Of a stretch of DNA of 64,000 bases, positions 1 to 9,964 are shown piece by piece. Location: assembly GCA_030737875.1 (NCBI GenBank), contig CM060912.1:127172493-127236492 (forward strand), given 5' to 3'. How positions within the stretch are numbered: position 1 is the first letter of the stretch; the number at the start of each line of letters is the position of its first letter. The notes under the pieces are model-generated. The model did not search any database. It saw only the letters and a list, made by a program, of their open reading frames with translations, and was not told where the DNA came from. Made by a program: the position numbers and the translations under genes. The DNA is from Allium sativum. Lineage: Eukaryota > Streptophyta > Magnoliopsida > Asparagales > Amaryllidaceae.

Positions 1-165
1 AAAAAACTATTTTTCAAAGCAATTTTTATAAATAAATACTTTCAAAAGTATGATTTAAGGAAAGTATTTTCGAGAGAAAAGTATATTTTGGAAAGCATAA
101 TCCCAAGAGCCATATATCTTTCCTTCAGTCCTTTTTGTATTGAATCCTTCCTTTTTCGTTTCAGC

Positions 166-1171
166 ATGTATGAAGCATCTGAGGTACCAGAGGGCGTTCA
201 TGTGCCCGGTTGGTTCCGTCAATATCTTGAGGCTAGGGCCGCCGCCACAGGTCCAGCAAATCCTCCTCCTCCTCCTCGTGTCGATAATTTCGCAAAGATA
301 TGTAAGGACTTTAGAGCAATGGGTGGAAAACCTTTTCACGGGACGGAGACATTTGTTGAAGCTCGTAACTGGCTAAAAGAGGTGGAATAATTGTTTGGAA
401 TCTTTGAAGTAGATGATGGAAGGAAAGTCCAGCTAGCTGCGTGGCTAATGAAGGATGAGGCCTCGTTTTGGTGGGAGGTCACAAATGGGGGTCGTCCAGT
501 CGATACATGGCAAGATTTTAGGCAGAGGTTTGAGGCAAAGTTTCTCTCACGGGCTGAAGAGAATCTATACATGGAAAGGTTCTTGTCACTAAAGCAAGGG
601 AATTTATCGGTGAAACAGTACGTTAACAAATTCAACCAATTGGCAAGGTTTGGCTTAGACTTGGTGAACACTCCAGAAAAGAAGGCTCTAAGATTTGTTA
701 AGGGTTTAAACGAGCCGCTTCATGGGTTAGCTATGACCCACATTCCCATGGGGGCTACCTTTGAGAGGTTAGTTGACATGGCACTCATGCATGAAGAGGA
801 GAAGGGCGCCAATGCTAATAAGGCACCCGAGAAGAAAGGGGATCAAAAGAAGTCGCAACAGCAACAACAGAACAAGAAAGGTGGCAAAGGCAATAATGCT
901 AAGGGGAAGAAGAAATGCTTTAACTGTGGGACACCCGGCTATCTAAGCAAAGATTGTAGGAAGAAGAAGAAGACAGGTTGTTTCCATTGTGGCGAAGCGG
1001 GACATCTTATTAAGGACTTCCCAAAGAAAGGGCAGAGGGCAGGGTCTACCTCGGGAGGACAGGTGCAAGCTCTTATGGCACCCGGGCAGGCAAGGGGACA
1101 AGTTCAGGCTCTCGTGGTTCCACCGCTGCAAGAACGAGGTAAAGCAATTTCCGTTGAAAGTTTAGTTTTTC
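166..1171 (+). pseudogene. gag: T1 gag (nucleocapsid) pseudogene
   Basis: The frame starts at ATG 166 (MYEASE), placed just after a pyrimidine-rich stretch ending in CAG. It has the usual gag core, including WLMKDEASFWWEV and the RFEAKFLS region, followed by a Lys/Gln-rich linker and two zinc knuckles. A TAA at 388-390 interrupts the frame, which then continues in register. Both CCHC knuckles have lost one ligand: at 916-957 the His is Tyr (GTPGY), and at 979-1020 the last Cys is Phe (KDF). Gag would form the virus-like particle and bind the RNA, so the stop and lost ligands make this copy inactive. The frame changes to pol somewhere between 1140 and 1175. Confidence 0.85.
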
Positions 1172-1174
1172 TGT

Positions 1175-1924
1175 TTGACCATCCTGTCCGTACTTTATTC
1201 CGGCGCATCGCATTCGTTTATTTCTACATCATTAGTTGAAACACTGCACCTTGATACTAGTCTAGTTACTGATCCCTTAGTAGTCTCAAATCCTATTAGT
1301 GGTTTGGCTCATCTTTCTATGATTTATCGGGATTTGAGAGTGTTTATCTTGGGCGTTGAGTTTGAGTGCAACGCTTTTGTTCTTGGCTTCATGGTCTACG
1401 GTTTAATTCTAGGTATGGATTGGCTAACTAGATATGGGGCCATCCTAGATTGTGAAAGAAGGGTAGTTAGATTGTTGACTCGTTCGGGAAAGACCCTTGA
1501 TATTTCTTGTGACCCTAGAGGTCCAATAATGCTTAGTTACCTAGAATCCCTTGACGCATCCAATGATGATTTACATTCTGTTCCCATAGTCTATGAATAT
1601 GCTGATGTCTTTGATGAGGTGAGGGGTTTACCCTCAAAACGTGAGATAGACTTTCGAATATATCTAGTGGACAATGCAAAGCCCGTTGCATTGCCAGTGC
1701 GCCACATGGCTCCAAGAGAGAGAAGAGAACTCAGTAAGCAAGTGAAAGAATTGCTTGAGAAGGGGTTCATCAGACATAGTATATCAGAGTGGGGTGCTCC
1801 AGTAGTATTTGCCACGAAGGCGGATGGATCCCTTAGACTTTGTGTGGGCTATAGAGAACTTAATAAGCTTACTAAAAGAATAGACACCCACTGCCGAGGA
1901 TTGACGATCTCTTCGATCAGTTAG
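1175..1924 (+). pseudogene. pol: T1 protease and N-terminal reverse transcriptase, broken
   Basis: Aspartic protease region followed by the start of RT. The protease motif reads LYSGASHSFIS, without the catalytic Asp expected just before the Ser-Gly. GLILGMDWL, the second conserved protease segment, is present near 1411. RT begins with the conserved stretch ending in [15 protein letters not shown] (Gly replaces the usual Asp in CVGYRELN). The frame is lost after about 1875 and ends at a stop at 1922-1924; RT resumes one frame away. No start codon is meaningful here, because the product would be cut from a polyprotein. Confidence 0.85.
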
Positions 1925-1935
1925 TTAGCGCCTCA

Positions 1936-3093
1936 GTGTTTTCACAGTTGGACTTAGCCACGGGTTTCCATCAGTTGAGAGTGGCTGAGGATAGCATAGA
2001 CAAGACTGCCTTTAGGACTCCTGACGGTTTCTTTGAGTGGCTTGTGATGCCCTTCGGTTTGACAAATGCCCCCACATACTTTGTTGATTTGATGAGTAGG
2101 GTGTTTAGTGAGTACCTTAATAAATTCGTGGTAGTCTTTGTAGATGACATCTTGGTCTTTTCTAAGAACGAAGAAGAGCATGCCCTACATCTTAGGGAAG
2201 TGTTGGAGACTCTTCGAGTGCATAGCCTTAAAGCTAAATTTTCCAAATGTCACTTTTGGAAGAAAGAAGTGTGATTCTTAGGGCACGTGGTTTCCAAAGA
2301 AGGGATAGCCGTGGATCCCGCGAAGATAGTGGCCATCCAAGATTGGAAGGTTCCAAAAAATGCTACCGAGGTGAGGAGTTTCTTAGGGTTGGCTGGCTAC
2401 TATAGGAAGTTTATCAAAGACTTCGCAAAAATATCAGCTCCATTAACACGCTTGACGAAGAAGAACTTAGTTTTTACGTGGGACGTAGATTGTGATGATG
2501 TGTTCCAACGTTTAAAGAAAGCTTTGACCACAACCCCAGTCTTAGTGTTTCCAAATGGGAGTAAGCCATTTACCGTTTATACCGACGCTTGTGGGACAGG
2601 ACTAGGCGCAGTCTTAATGCAATAGGGAAGGATAATAGCCTATGGTGGAAGGCAGTTGAGAGTGCATGAAAGAAATTACCCTACACATGACCTAGAGTTG
2701 GCTGTTATTGTTTTCGCAATTAAGTCTTGGCGTCATTATCTTCTTGGCGAAAAATTCGAATTGTTCACTGACCACAAGTCATTAAAATACTTATTCTCTC
2801 AGAAGGACTTAAACTTAAGGCAACAAAGGTGGATGGAGTTCTTAGCATCCTACGACTTCGAGATAGCATATACCCCTGGCAAGGGTAACGTGGTGACAGA
2901 TGCCTTAAGTAGAAAAGGATTATCCTTGAGTCCGTTGTTTGTTGAGCGGCGAAGTTTAGAGTTCATCTCTACGTTTGACTTTACACCTTCCATTGACTTC
3001 CTACCCAATTTGCTAGCATCCTTAGAGTTAGACCTACGCTTTTGGGACGGATTGGTGAGGCACAGCGAGACGACCCACAGTTGGATGAGTTAG
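1936..3093 (+). pseudogene. pol: T1 reverse transcriptase core and RNase H, with two in-frame stops
   Basis: Shows the RT fingers and palm: [25 protein letters not shown] and the catalytic FVDDIL (Val-Asp-Asp at 2140-2148). After this comes the connection ([15 protein letters not shown]) and RNase H with its acidic residues in TDACG, DLELA, TDHKS and DALSR. TGA at 2272-2274 and TAG at 2623-2625 interrupt the frame, which stays open otherwise. The family role is copying genomic RNA into cDNA and removing the RNA strand. With the stops this copy cannot do so alone. It ends at TAG 3091-3093 between RNase H and integrase. Confidence 0.88.
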
Positions 3094-3119
3094 TAAAAAA
3101 AACTCAAAGGAGGGGATTC

Positions 3120-4178
3120 ATCGAGCCATCTCCGTAGGTATACCCTAGATGATAAGGGTTGGTTGCGTAGGGACGGTAGAGTTTGTGTACCACAAGATGA
3201 GAATCTGAGGAAGACCATTCTTGATGATGCCCATCGTTCGAAGATGACCATCCATCCCGGCGGGGACAAGATGTACATGGATATGAGACGAGTTTACTTT
3301 GGGCCGGCATGAAGAAAGATGTGGCTGAGTATGTCGATAGATGCTTGGTGTGCCAACAAGTAAAAGCGGAGCAAAAGAAGCCCGGTGGATTGCTTCATCC
3401 ATTGGAGGTCCCACAATGGAAGTGGGAAAGCGTCTCAATGGACTTTATTGACGGATTACCGAGATCGTGGAAGGGTAATACGAGTATTTGGGTCGTGGTA
3501 GACAGACTTACTAAGAGCGCCCATTTCATTCCCGTGAAGAGTAAGAGGACTGCTCCATGGTTAGCCTCCGTATACAATCGAGAAATAGTTCGTTTGCACG
3601 GTGTTCCTTCTAGCATAGTGAGCGACTGCGATCCTATTTTCACTAGCGAATTTTGAAGAAGCTTGCAAGAGGCAGTAGGGACTCAGTTATGTTTGAGCAC
3701 CGCATATCATCCTCAGACGGACGGCCAGACCGAGAGGGTGAATCGTATTCTAGAGGACTTGTTGAGGTTATGTGTCTTAGATTTCGGAGTTACATGGGAG
3801 GAACATCTTCCATTGGTAGAATTCGCATATAATAACAACTTTCAGTCTAGCATTGGCATGGCACCGTTCGAAGCTCTTTATGGACGACCGTGTCGTTCGC
3901 CTACATGTTGGTGGGAAGCTACAGATAAGATCTTGCTTGGGTCCGATATGATTAGAGAGACTTCGGAAAAGATTGATTGGATTCGAAGAAGGATGAAGAC
4001 GGCGCAAGATAGGCAGAAATCTTATGCGGACAAGAGGAGGTCAGATCTTGAGTTTGATGTTGGGGACATGGTCTTTGTCAAAGTGTCTCCATTACGGAAC
4101 GTCGTTCGCTTTGGGTCCGTTGGGAAGTTAGCACCAAGGTTCGTAGGGCCGTTTCCTATTAAGGAAAGGATTGGGTAG
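3120..4178 (+). pseudogene. pol: T1 integrase, broken
   Basis: N-terminal zinc-binding part (HRSKMTIHPG, then CLVCQQ near 3342), the catalytic core with Asp in MDFIDG, Asp in SDCDPIF and Glu in QTERVNR, and the C-terminal GPY/F-like part (VGPFPI near 4146). The DDE residues are all visible. The first part is in another frame from RNase H and is itself split near 3300. TGA at 3654-3656 and TAG at 4176-4178 interrupt the later part. Compared with T6 (SDRDPIF), an Arg is Cys next to the second Asp. Integrase would insert the cDNA into the genome. Confidence 0.85.
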
Positions 4179-4568
4179 ATGGCGTATAGAGTGGAGTTTC
4201 CCGAGAAACTTAGTGGTGTACACGACGTATTCCATGTATCACATTTGAGGAAGTGCTTGCACGAGACCGCGGAAGTGGTAGAGCCGAGCTTGCTTAGAGA
4301 GGTGGAGATCGAGCGTGATGCAACGATTCGACGAGCTCCTACGCGCATTCTTGGGTCGGAGATTAAGAAATTGAGAAATCGAGAGGTCAAACTAGTCAAA
4401 GTGCAATGGGGAGATGATGATAGCAATGCTACTTGGGAGACGGAAGCGAAGATGCGTTCATTGTACCCTTTTCTTTTCGAGGGTATGTCTTTTAATTTCT
4501 CCTTTATCGCTTACCTTGTACTTATCTTATCTTTAGTACGTCCTCCCGCTAGTATCTTTGACCTTTAG
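4179..4568 (+). pseudogene. pol: T1 integrase tail with chromodomain-like motif
   Basis: Continues integrase after the TAG at 4176-4178 with HDVFHVSHLRKCLH and ends in a chromodomain-like segment (about 4385-4470) whose key aromatic residues are in VKVQWGD and ATWETE. This tail defines chromoviruses, where it is thought to direct insertion to particular chromatin. Past the motif the frame runs about 30 codons of hydrophobic sequence to a TAG at 4566-4568, longer than the matching region in T9. Lineage (Tekay/Del) is inferred from the tail, the long TGTAACACCCC-type LTR and the overall layout, not from a tree. Confidence 0.8.
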
Positions 4569-5085
4569 ATAGGATAGTCCTATGGTTGAAACATATGTTT
4601 GAGACATGTTATGGATGATGGATGCAAGTGGATGCAAGTGTTTGCTAGTGGTTGCTCGTGGATGCATATACACACACTTTAGGCACTAGATCGGCTCAGT
4701 CACTTCATATCGCATATTGCATATAAATGTGTGTACATATTTAAGTAATGGATGAATAATGGTTGTACCATCATATGGATGTTTCATTTTGGTGAATGGT
4801 TGTGCACGCATGTAGAAATGATATGTATCGATAGGGTTCTTTCGCATACATAATGGACGCATGACACTATCATGGTTTGCATTTAGGAGGTCAACTGAAT
4901 CAGTATACCGCCTGATTTTGCATTAGATAAGGAACATATACACACACTTTTTTCATATGTTCATACAGCATTAGAAATTTTATAAGGACAATGGATGCCC
5001 GTGTTTGACGGTTGAGTAGATGGTTGTTTGGATGGTAGGATATGCATTCTCCTTAACTTGGAGATTTCGGGGACGAAATCCTTTT
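4569..5085 (+). other. T1 3' untranslated region before the polypurine tract
   Basis: No coding. The stretch is shared with T4 (21131-21646) and T9 (reverse strand, about 52650-53170), including runs such as GGCACTAGAT and a near-palindrome around AACTGAATCAGT (4890-4911). Short GGATG-type direct repeats lie at 4612-4662. Confidence 0.7.
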
Positions 5086-5097
5086 AGGAGGGGAGAA
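5086..5097 (+). other. T1 polypurine tract
   Basis: AGGAGGGGAGAA directly before the LTR start TGTAACACC. This is the expected primer site for plus-strand DNA synthesis; T3, T4 and T6 have the same kind of purine run in the same place. Confidence 0.85.
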
Positions 5098-5293
5098 TGT
5101 AACACCCCGGATTTTTGAATAATCGAATTAACTAAATTAAAGAATAATTAATCTCAGACGTGAGAATTATGGAGATTGGGTTGCGCCATTGTGTTCGTCT
5201 CGGAATTCTGGTTGAAATAGAGTCTGAGTTTGCTGGAAACGAGTACCCGATGAAGGACTTACGGACGAACGAAAGGTGGTGGCAAGAGTACAA

Positions 5294-5318
5294 ATATATA
5301 TATATATATATATATATA
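5294..5318. repeat. (TA)n microsatellite in T1 LTR
   Basis: About twelve TA units just upstream of the GC-rich inverted repeat. T10 lacks it at the matching place. Confidence 0.95.
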
Positions 5319-5327
5319 AATGCACTA

Positions 5328-5383
5328 GCGCACTTGGGAAGTGCGCCAGTACATATTTACACTGGCGCACCTACCAAGTGCGC
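5328..5383. repeat. GC-rich inverted repeat in T1 LTR
   Basis: Two 23-nt arms (5328-5350 and 5361-5383) pair with two mismatches around a 10-nt loop. The arms start GCGCACTTGG and end CCAAGTGCGC. T10 has a weaker version at about 61713-61769. Confidence 0.9.
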
Positions 5384-5550
5384 CCAGGCCAAGGCTGGAG
5401 CCTGCACAGCTTTCTGGTTCAGGCTGACCCGTGTTGTTGAGTCCTTTCTGACTCCTTGCTGAGTCATTAGGGCTGAATCATCACCCTATCATGATTGAAT
5501 GGTTTTGATTAACCCTAAGAACATTCGACGGCTTAAATTAATTCATAACT

Positions 5551-5582
5551 CTATAAAAAGACCCATAGACTCAAACCCTAAA
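5551..5582 (+). promoter_or_regulatory. TATA box and telo-box-like motif of T1 LTR promoter
   Basis: CTATAAAAAG at 5551-5560 is a good plant TATA box. AAACCCTAAA at 5573-5582 follows, where transcription would be expected to start. T10 has TATATATACATA at 61908-61920 and AAACCCTAA at 61930 with nearly the same spacing, which supports the call. Upstream U3 and downstream R/U5 limits are inferred. Confidence 0.55.
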
Positions 5583-6851
5583 TCAGAATTAAAACTAAAC
5601 CTATGGCCGTCATGCAGTTGTCTTGAACCCTAGAGCAGCCGCCACCAAATTAAAGAGGAAGAACAACAACCAAATCAGAACTATTCAACTCTAACAGCGA
5701 TTCTTCATCAAAGGAGCGCTAATTCAACTCCAGAAATCAGAATTCAGAACTCAAGACTACTTTTGAGTTGTGAGTTCGATAGTTTTAGCAAAATAATTAG
5801 TAATTTAATTAGATTAAGTTATAACGCGGATTGTATGGATGTGATATGAAGTATTGATTGCATGTTGTAATTATGTTGTAGGATTGTGATTGAAATATCT
5901 ATGATGTTATGTTGTGATGCTATCATTTATGATGCAAAGTTATGTTGCTATCATCCATGTTGTAATTTTATATACAATCAAATCATCATGTTTCATATGC
6001 TAGTTTGTGATATTGATTCATATGCTAAATCATTAGTAGGAAAGTTTAGATTTTGGGTTCGAACACGAATCATATACATGTTGGGTAGAATTATATGTGA
6101 CCTTACATAATTATGGCACCTATTTTATGTGAGAATTTAATTGAAAGTTAGGCTATGACATGATACTTCACATGTTAGATATTAGTTTATCCCATTGTTG
6201 CGATGTATAAATCACATATGTGAGTTTATGAGTTGGATATGAATCATGTTATGCAAGTTTAGGATTATTACCTATGCTAATATAGAACTATGACATATGT
6301 TATTTATGCAAGTTTGTAGCAATTATTTCATCAAGTTCACACCTTAGATTTGGATCTATGACATATGATGTTTATACAAGTTTATGGCCATTATCTCATC
6401 AAGTTTACACCTTTAGATTTGGATCCATGACATATGTTATTTATGCAAGTTGTAATCTTGACCTATGCAAGTTATAGATGTAGAACATCATTCACATATG
6501 CAAGTTCACCCCTATGTTAGATCTATGTTTTAATTATGTGTATATATTTTGATGTTTTCTTTTATTTCATGAGTTAGACTATTCGAGTCTAACGTATATT
6601 TTTACGTCAAACGAACAAACGTACTACGTGGGGTAAAAGGGGAATAATATTAAAAATATTTAATTGGCATAAATGCCTTAAAAGGCATAAAATAAAATTG
6701 TGGTAAAATTGGTATGATTTTACATACCATAAATGAATGGACATAATTGAGTCAATTATGGACATCGCTAAATTTGGAATTGATTGATAATTTGAATAGG
6801 GAAAGTAATGCAAATTGGGGGATGATTAATTAGGAGTAATTAATCGTCTAA

Positions 6852-7070
6852 GACATGAGGTTAGACTCTTTTGTGGTGTAAGAGTGCCCGGACCCGCCCG
6901 GCAAATCCAACTGCCACAAATGCCAGTCTAATGTGAGAGTTCTTAGGCACAAACTAAATACGTAACAATTGTAAAGACACGAGGTTAGGCTCTTTTGTGG
7001 TATAAGACTGCCCGGACCCGCCCGGCAGATCCAGCTGCCACAAATGTCTGTCTAATGTGAGAGGTCTTTT
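6852..7070 (+). repeat. Tandem pair of conserved hairpins in T1 LTR
   Basis: Two copies of about 110 bp. In copy 1, TTAGACT (6861-6867) pairs with AGTCTAA (6925-6931) and TTTGTGG (6870-6876) with CCACAAA (6914-6920). Between them GCCCGG and CCCGGC could form an inner stem. Copy 2 (about 6986-7055) keeps the inner TTTGTGG stem, but its outer arm is imperfect (TTAGGCT). Matching pairs occur in T2, T4, T9 and T10. Confidence 0.8.
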
Positions 7071-8376
7071 GAGGTTACGGTCTTAATGAATTAAGAAACA
7101 CTTAACCAGATAAGCATGTAGTGGGACATGAGGGGGTTAAGTGGGTGCCTTGGGTGCCATGTGGAATCTAGTGCGTGCCTTGGGTGGCATTTGGAAATAC
7201 GATTAGAAACACTTAACCAAATTGAAACATGTAATTGAAACATGAATAAGAAGTGGGTTATGTGGGATGTATTAGAGGGGACCAAGCTTAGGTGGATAGC
7301 TTGTGTCAAGTAATGGGCCCGTTTCAACCAGTAACCCATACGTATCTTTGTGGGCTCGACCCAAGTCGAGGACGGGACACGCATATTGGGCTTGACTGTA
7401 AGAGGCCGAACTGGGTTAGCGGTGGCAACGCAAGTCCAACGGGTTCATATGCGTGTGTGGACCCGGGCTGGTAGGTAAGACGTTGTTGCATCGTGTAGGT
7501 ATAAGCCGTGCATTCTTGGTGGTATCGGGTTACCACTTTGGGGAGTGATACACCCCACTGTGGGGCCAGCACGGGTATCTACGAGTTAGGGAGCCAATCG
7601 CTTGGGGGTAGTGGGTACACCTAGTGGAGATAGGGGCAGACGACACCTATGAAGGCAGCTAGGGGTGCACGAAACTACAAATATCATTATTAAGTCTGTA
7701 GGCGGGATCAACCTTAGGGTGACTAGTGGTGGTGCAGTATACTAGTGCCGGTGCAGTATATCAATTATCCTGTAGTGTTGGTGTAGTTTAGTAAATTTAT
7801 CTTAGTGGGTTAGGTGCGCTTTAACGATATCGTTGTTCATCTTGTTTCCTTGTTTACTCTGTCATACTCAATGGTTCATGATCATTTCCTTATTTTCCAA
7901 CTTATGCCTTAGCCTAGTTACTTTGTTAATTGTATTGTTAGAATTATCGCACTCGCCAGACTTTATGTCTGACCCCTCCTTTTCCATCTCTTTCCTTTTC
8001 TCCCCCTCAGGTTCTCAGGTTGGAACTAGCACCAGTGGAGCTTGATTTTGGACTGCCTTTTAGAAGATTTCTTGGACCGCTGAAGTAAAGTTCAGCTTCT
8101 CTTTATTTATGGCTATTTTTGATGTTGGGGATAATGTCTTTCAGTTTATGTACTTTGTTTTATCAAGATGGATATGATGTACTTGACTTTGGTTTATGAT
8201 TTTGATGACGTAATCAAACATATGGGTTTATCCGCTGCAATGAAATAAAGTTTTAATTTTCAAGTACTGTTTATATCTGTCTTGTTGTGATTTTCTATTC
8301 TATACTTACTTAAAATGCTCCATGGAAGTTAATGCATTCCCTTTGTGAGTGACATTAATGGACGTGGGGTGTTACA

Positions 8377-9964
8377 GTTAAATTTGTAATTGATTGACAA
8401 TTTGAATAGGGAAATTAATTCAAATTAGGGATAATTAATTATGTGTAATTAATCGCCTAAGACACGAGGTTAGACTCATTTGTGGTGTAAGACTGCCCGG
8501 ACCTGCCCGGCAAATCCAGCAGCCACAAATGCCAGTCTAATGTGGGAGGTGTTAGGCATAAATTAAATGCGTAATAGTTGTAAAGACACGAGGTTAGGCT
8601 CGTTTGTGGTGTAAGACTTCCCGGACCCGCCTGACAAATCCAGCTGCCACAAATGCCAGTCTAATGTGGGAGGTCTTTACAAGGTTACGGTCTTAATGAA
8701 TTAAGAAACACTTAACCAGATAAACATGTAGTGGGACATGAGGGGGTTAAGTGGGTGCCTTGGGTGGCATGTGGAATTTAGTGGGTGCCTTGGGTGGCAT
8801 TTGAAATACGATTAGATGCACTTAACCAAAGATTGAAACATGTAAGAAGACATGAATAAGAATGGGGTTAAGTGGGAAAAACCTTAGAGGGGACCAAGCA
8901 TAGGTGGAAAACTTGTGTCATGCATGGGGGCCCTTTTCAAACCAGTAACCCATTAAGTATCTTTGTGGGCTCGACCTAAGTCGAGGATTGGACATGCGTA
9001 CTGGATTTGATTGTAAGAGGTCAAAACGGGTCAGCGGTGGCAACGCAAGTCCAACGGGTTCATATGCGTGTGTAGGCCCGGGATGGTAGGTAAGACGTTG
9101 TTGCATCGTGTAGATAAAAGCCATGCATTTTTGGTTGTATCGGGTTGCCACTTTGGTGAGTGATACACCCCACTGTAGGGCCAACACGGGTATCTACGAG
9201 TTAGGGAGCGGATCGAATGGGGGTAGTGGGTACACCTAGTGGAGATAGGGGCAGACGACACCTATGGAGGTAGCTAGGGGTACACGAAACTACCATTAGC
9301 AGTATTAAGTTATGTAGGAGGGATCAACCTTTAGGGTGTCTAGTAGTGGTGCAGTATAGTAATTATCTTATAATGATTAGGGGTGCCTTTAATGTTATCT
9401 TTGTTCGTCTTATTTCCCTGTCATACCCAATTGTTCACAGTCATTTCCTTATTTACCAGCTTATGCCTTAGCCTAGTTATTTTGATAATTATATTATTAA
9501 AGTTATCACACTCGCCAGACTTTATGTCTGACCCCCTTTTCTTTCCACCTCTTTTCTTCCTTCCCCCCTCCCCCCCCCCCCCCATGTTTGCAAGGAGGGA
9601 ATACTACAGCTTAGTGCCGATTTCTTTCAGTTGCTTGAAGAGAGTAGATGTATCGCTTGGGACTCTCTCATCTTTATGGCTTTGCTTATGCTCAGTGGGG
9701 ATTTATGCATTTATGTTATTTAAGTATTTGCTTCTTTATGTACTTTGAAGTTTTCGGAAAAGACAATTGATCCTGATGTAATGGTTTTGGAGACCACTTA
9801 TGTAAACTCGTTTTGAGTTATGATGCTATCAAATAAGTTTTAACTTCCGCTGTATTGTTTTATTTATTTCTTCTTGTAATTTATCTGTTCTATACAACAA
9901 TAACGCTTCATGGACATTGATGCATTCCCTTTGTGAGTGACATTAATGGACATGGGGTGTTACA
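8377..9964 (+). mobile_element. T2: right part of an older Tekay-type LTR
   Basis: Aligns with 6767-8376 of the T1 LTR from the first base after T1 to the end GGGGTGTTACA. Only the right half is present. Its left half should lie beyond the left edge of the window, split off by the T1 insertion. Hairpin copies are at 8469-8540 and about 8590-8665. A poly-C run is at 9567-9583. After the terminal ACA the sequence enters T3 LTR at GGTAT (9965-9969), so T2 was inserted in T3. Confidence 0.85.

Larger units (their letters stand above)
1..8376 (+). mobile_element. T1: Tekay/Del-like Ty3/gypsy retrotransposon, 5' end outside window
   Basis: Contains, in order, the end of the 5' leader, gag, protease, RT, RNase H, integrase, a chromodomain-like tail, a 3' untranslated stretch, a polypurine tract and a 3' LTR. 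The domain order PR-RT-RH-INT is that of Ty3/gypsy, and the C-terminal motif points to a chromovirus. The 5' LTR and PBS lie to the left of the window. The base immediately after the LTR continues into an older LTR (T2) in the middle of its sequence, so T1 inserted into T2. The expected 5-bp target duplication is GTTAA (8377-8381), whose partner is off-window. Coding is broken in many places, so it cannot act autonomously. Confidence 0.9.
5098..8376 (+). repeat. T1 3' LTR (3279 bp)
   Basis: Begins TGTAACACCCC and ends GGGGTGTTACA, with TG...CA termini. It aligns by eye with T2, T4, T9 and T10 LTRs. Inside are a TA microsatellite (5294-5318), a GC-rich inverted repeat (5328-5383), a TATA box (5551), duplicated segments of about 80 bp (6300-6460) and a tandem pair of hairpins (6861-7058). 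Short ORFs in it have no conserved content and are not called. Confidence 0.9.

Noticed and set aside
7091..9261. Several open frames of 60-97 codons on both strands in T1 and T2 LTRs
   Set aside because: They overlap aligned LTR copies, change frame or break between copies, and show no domain; open by chance in GC-richer LTR parts.
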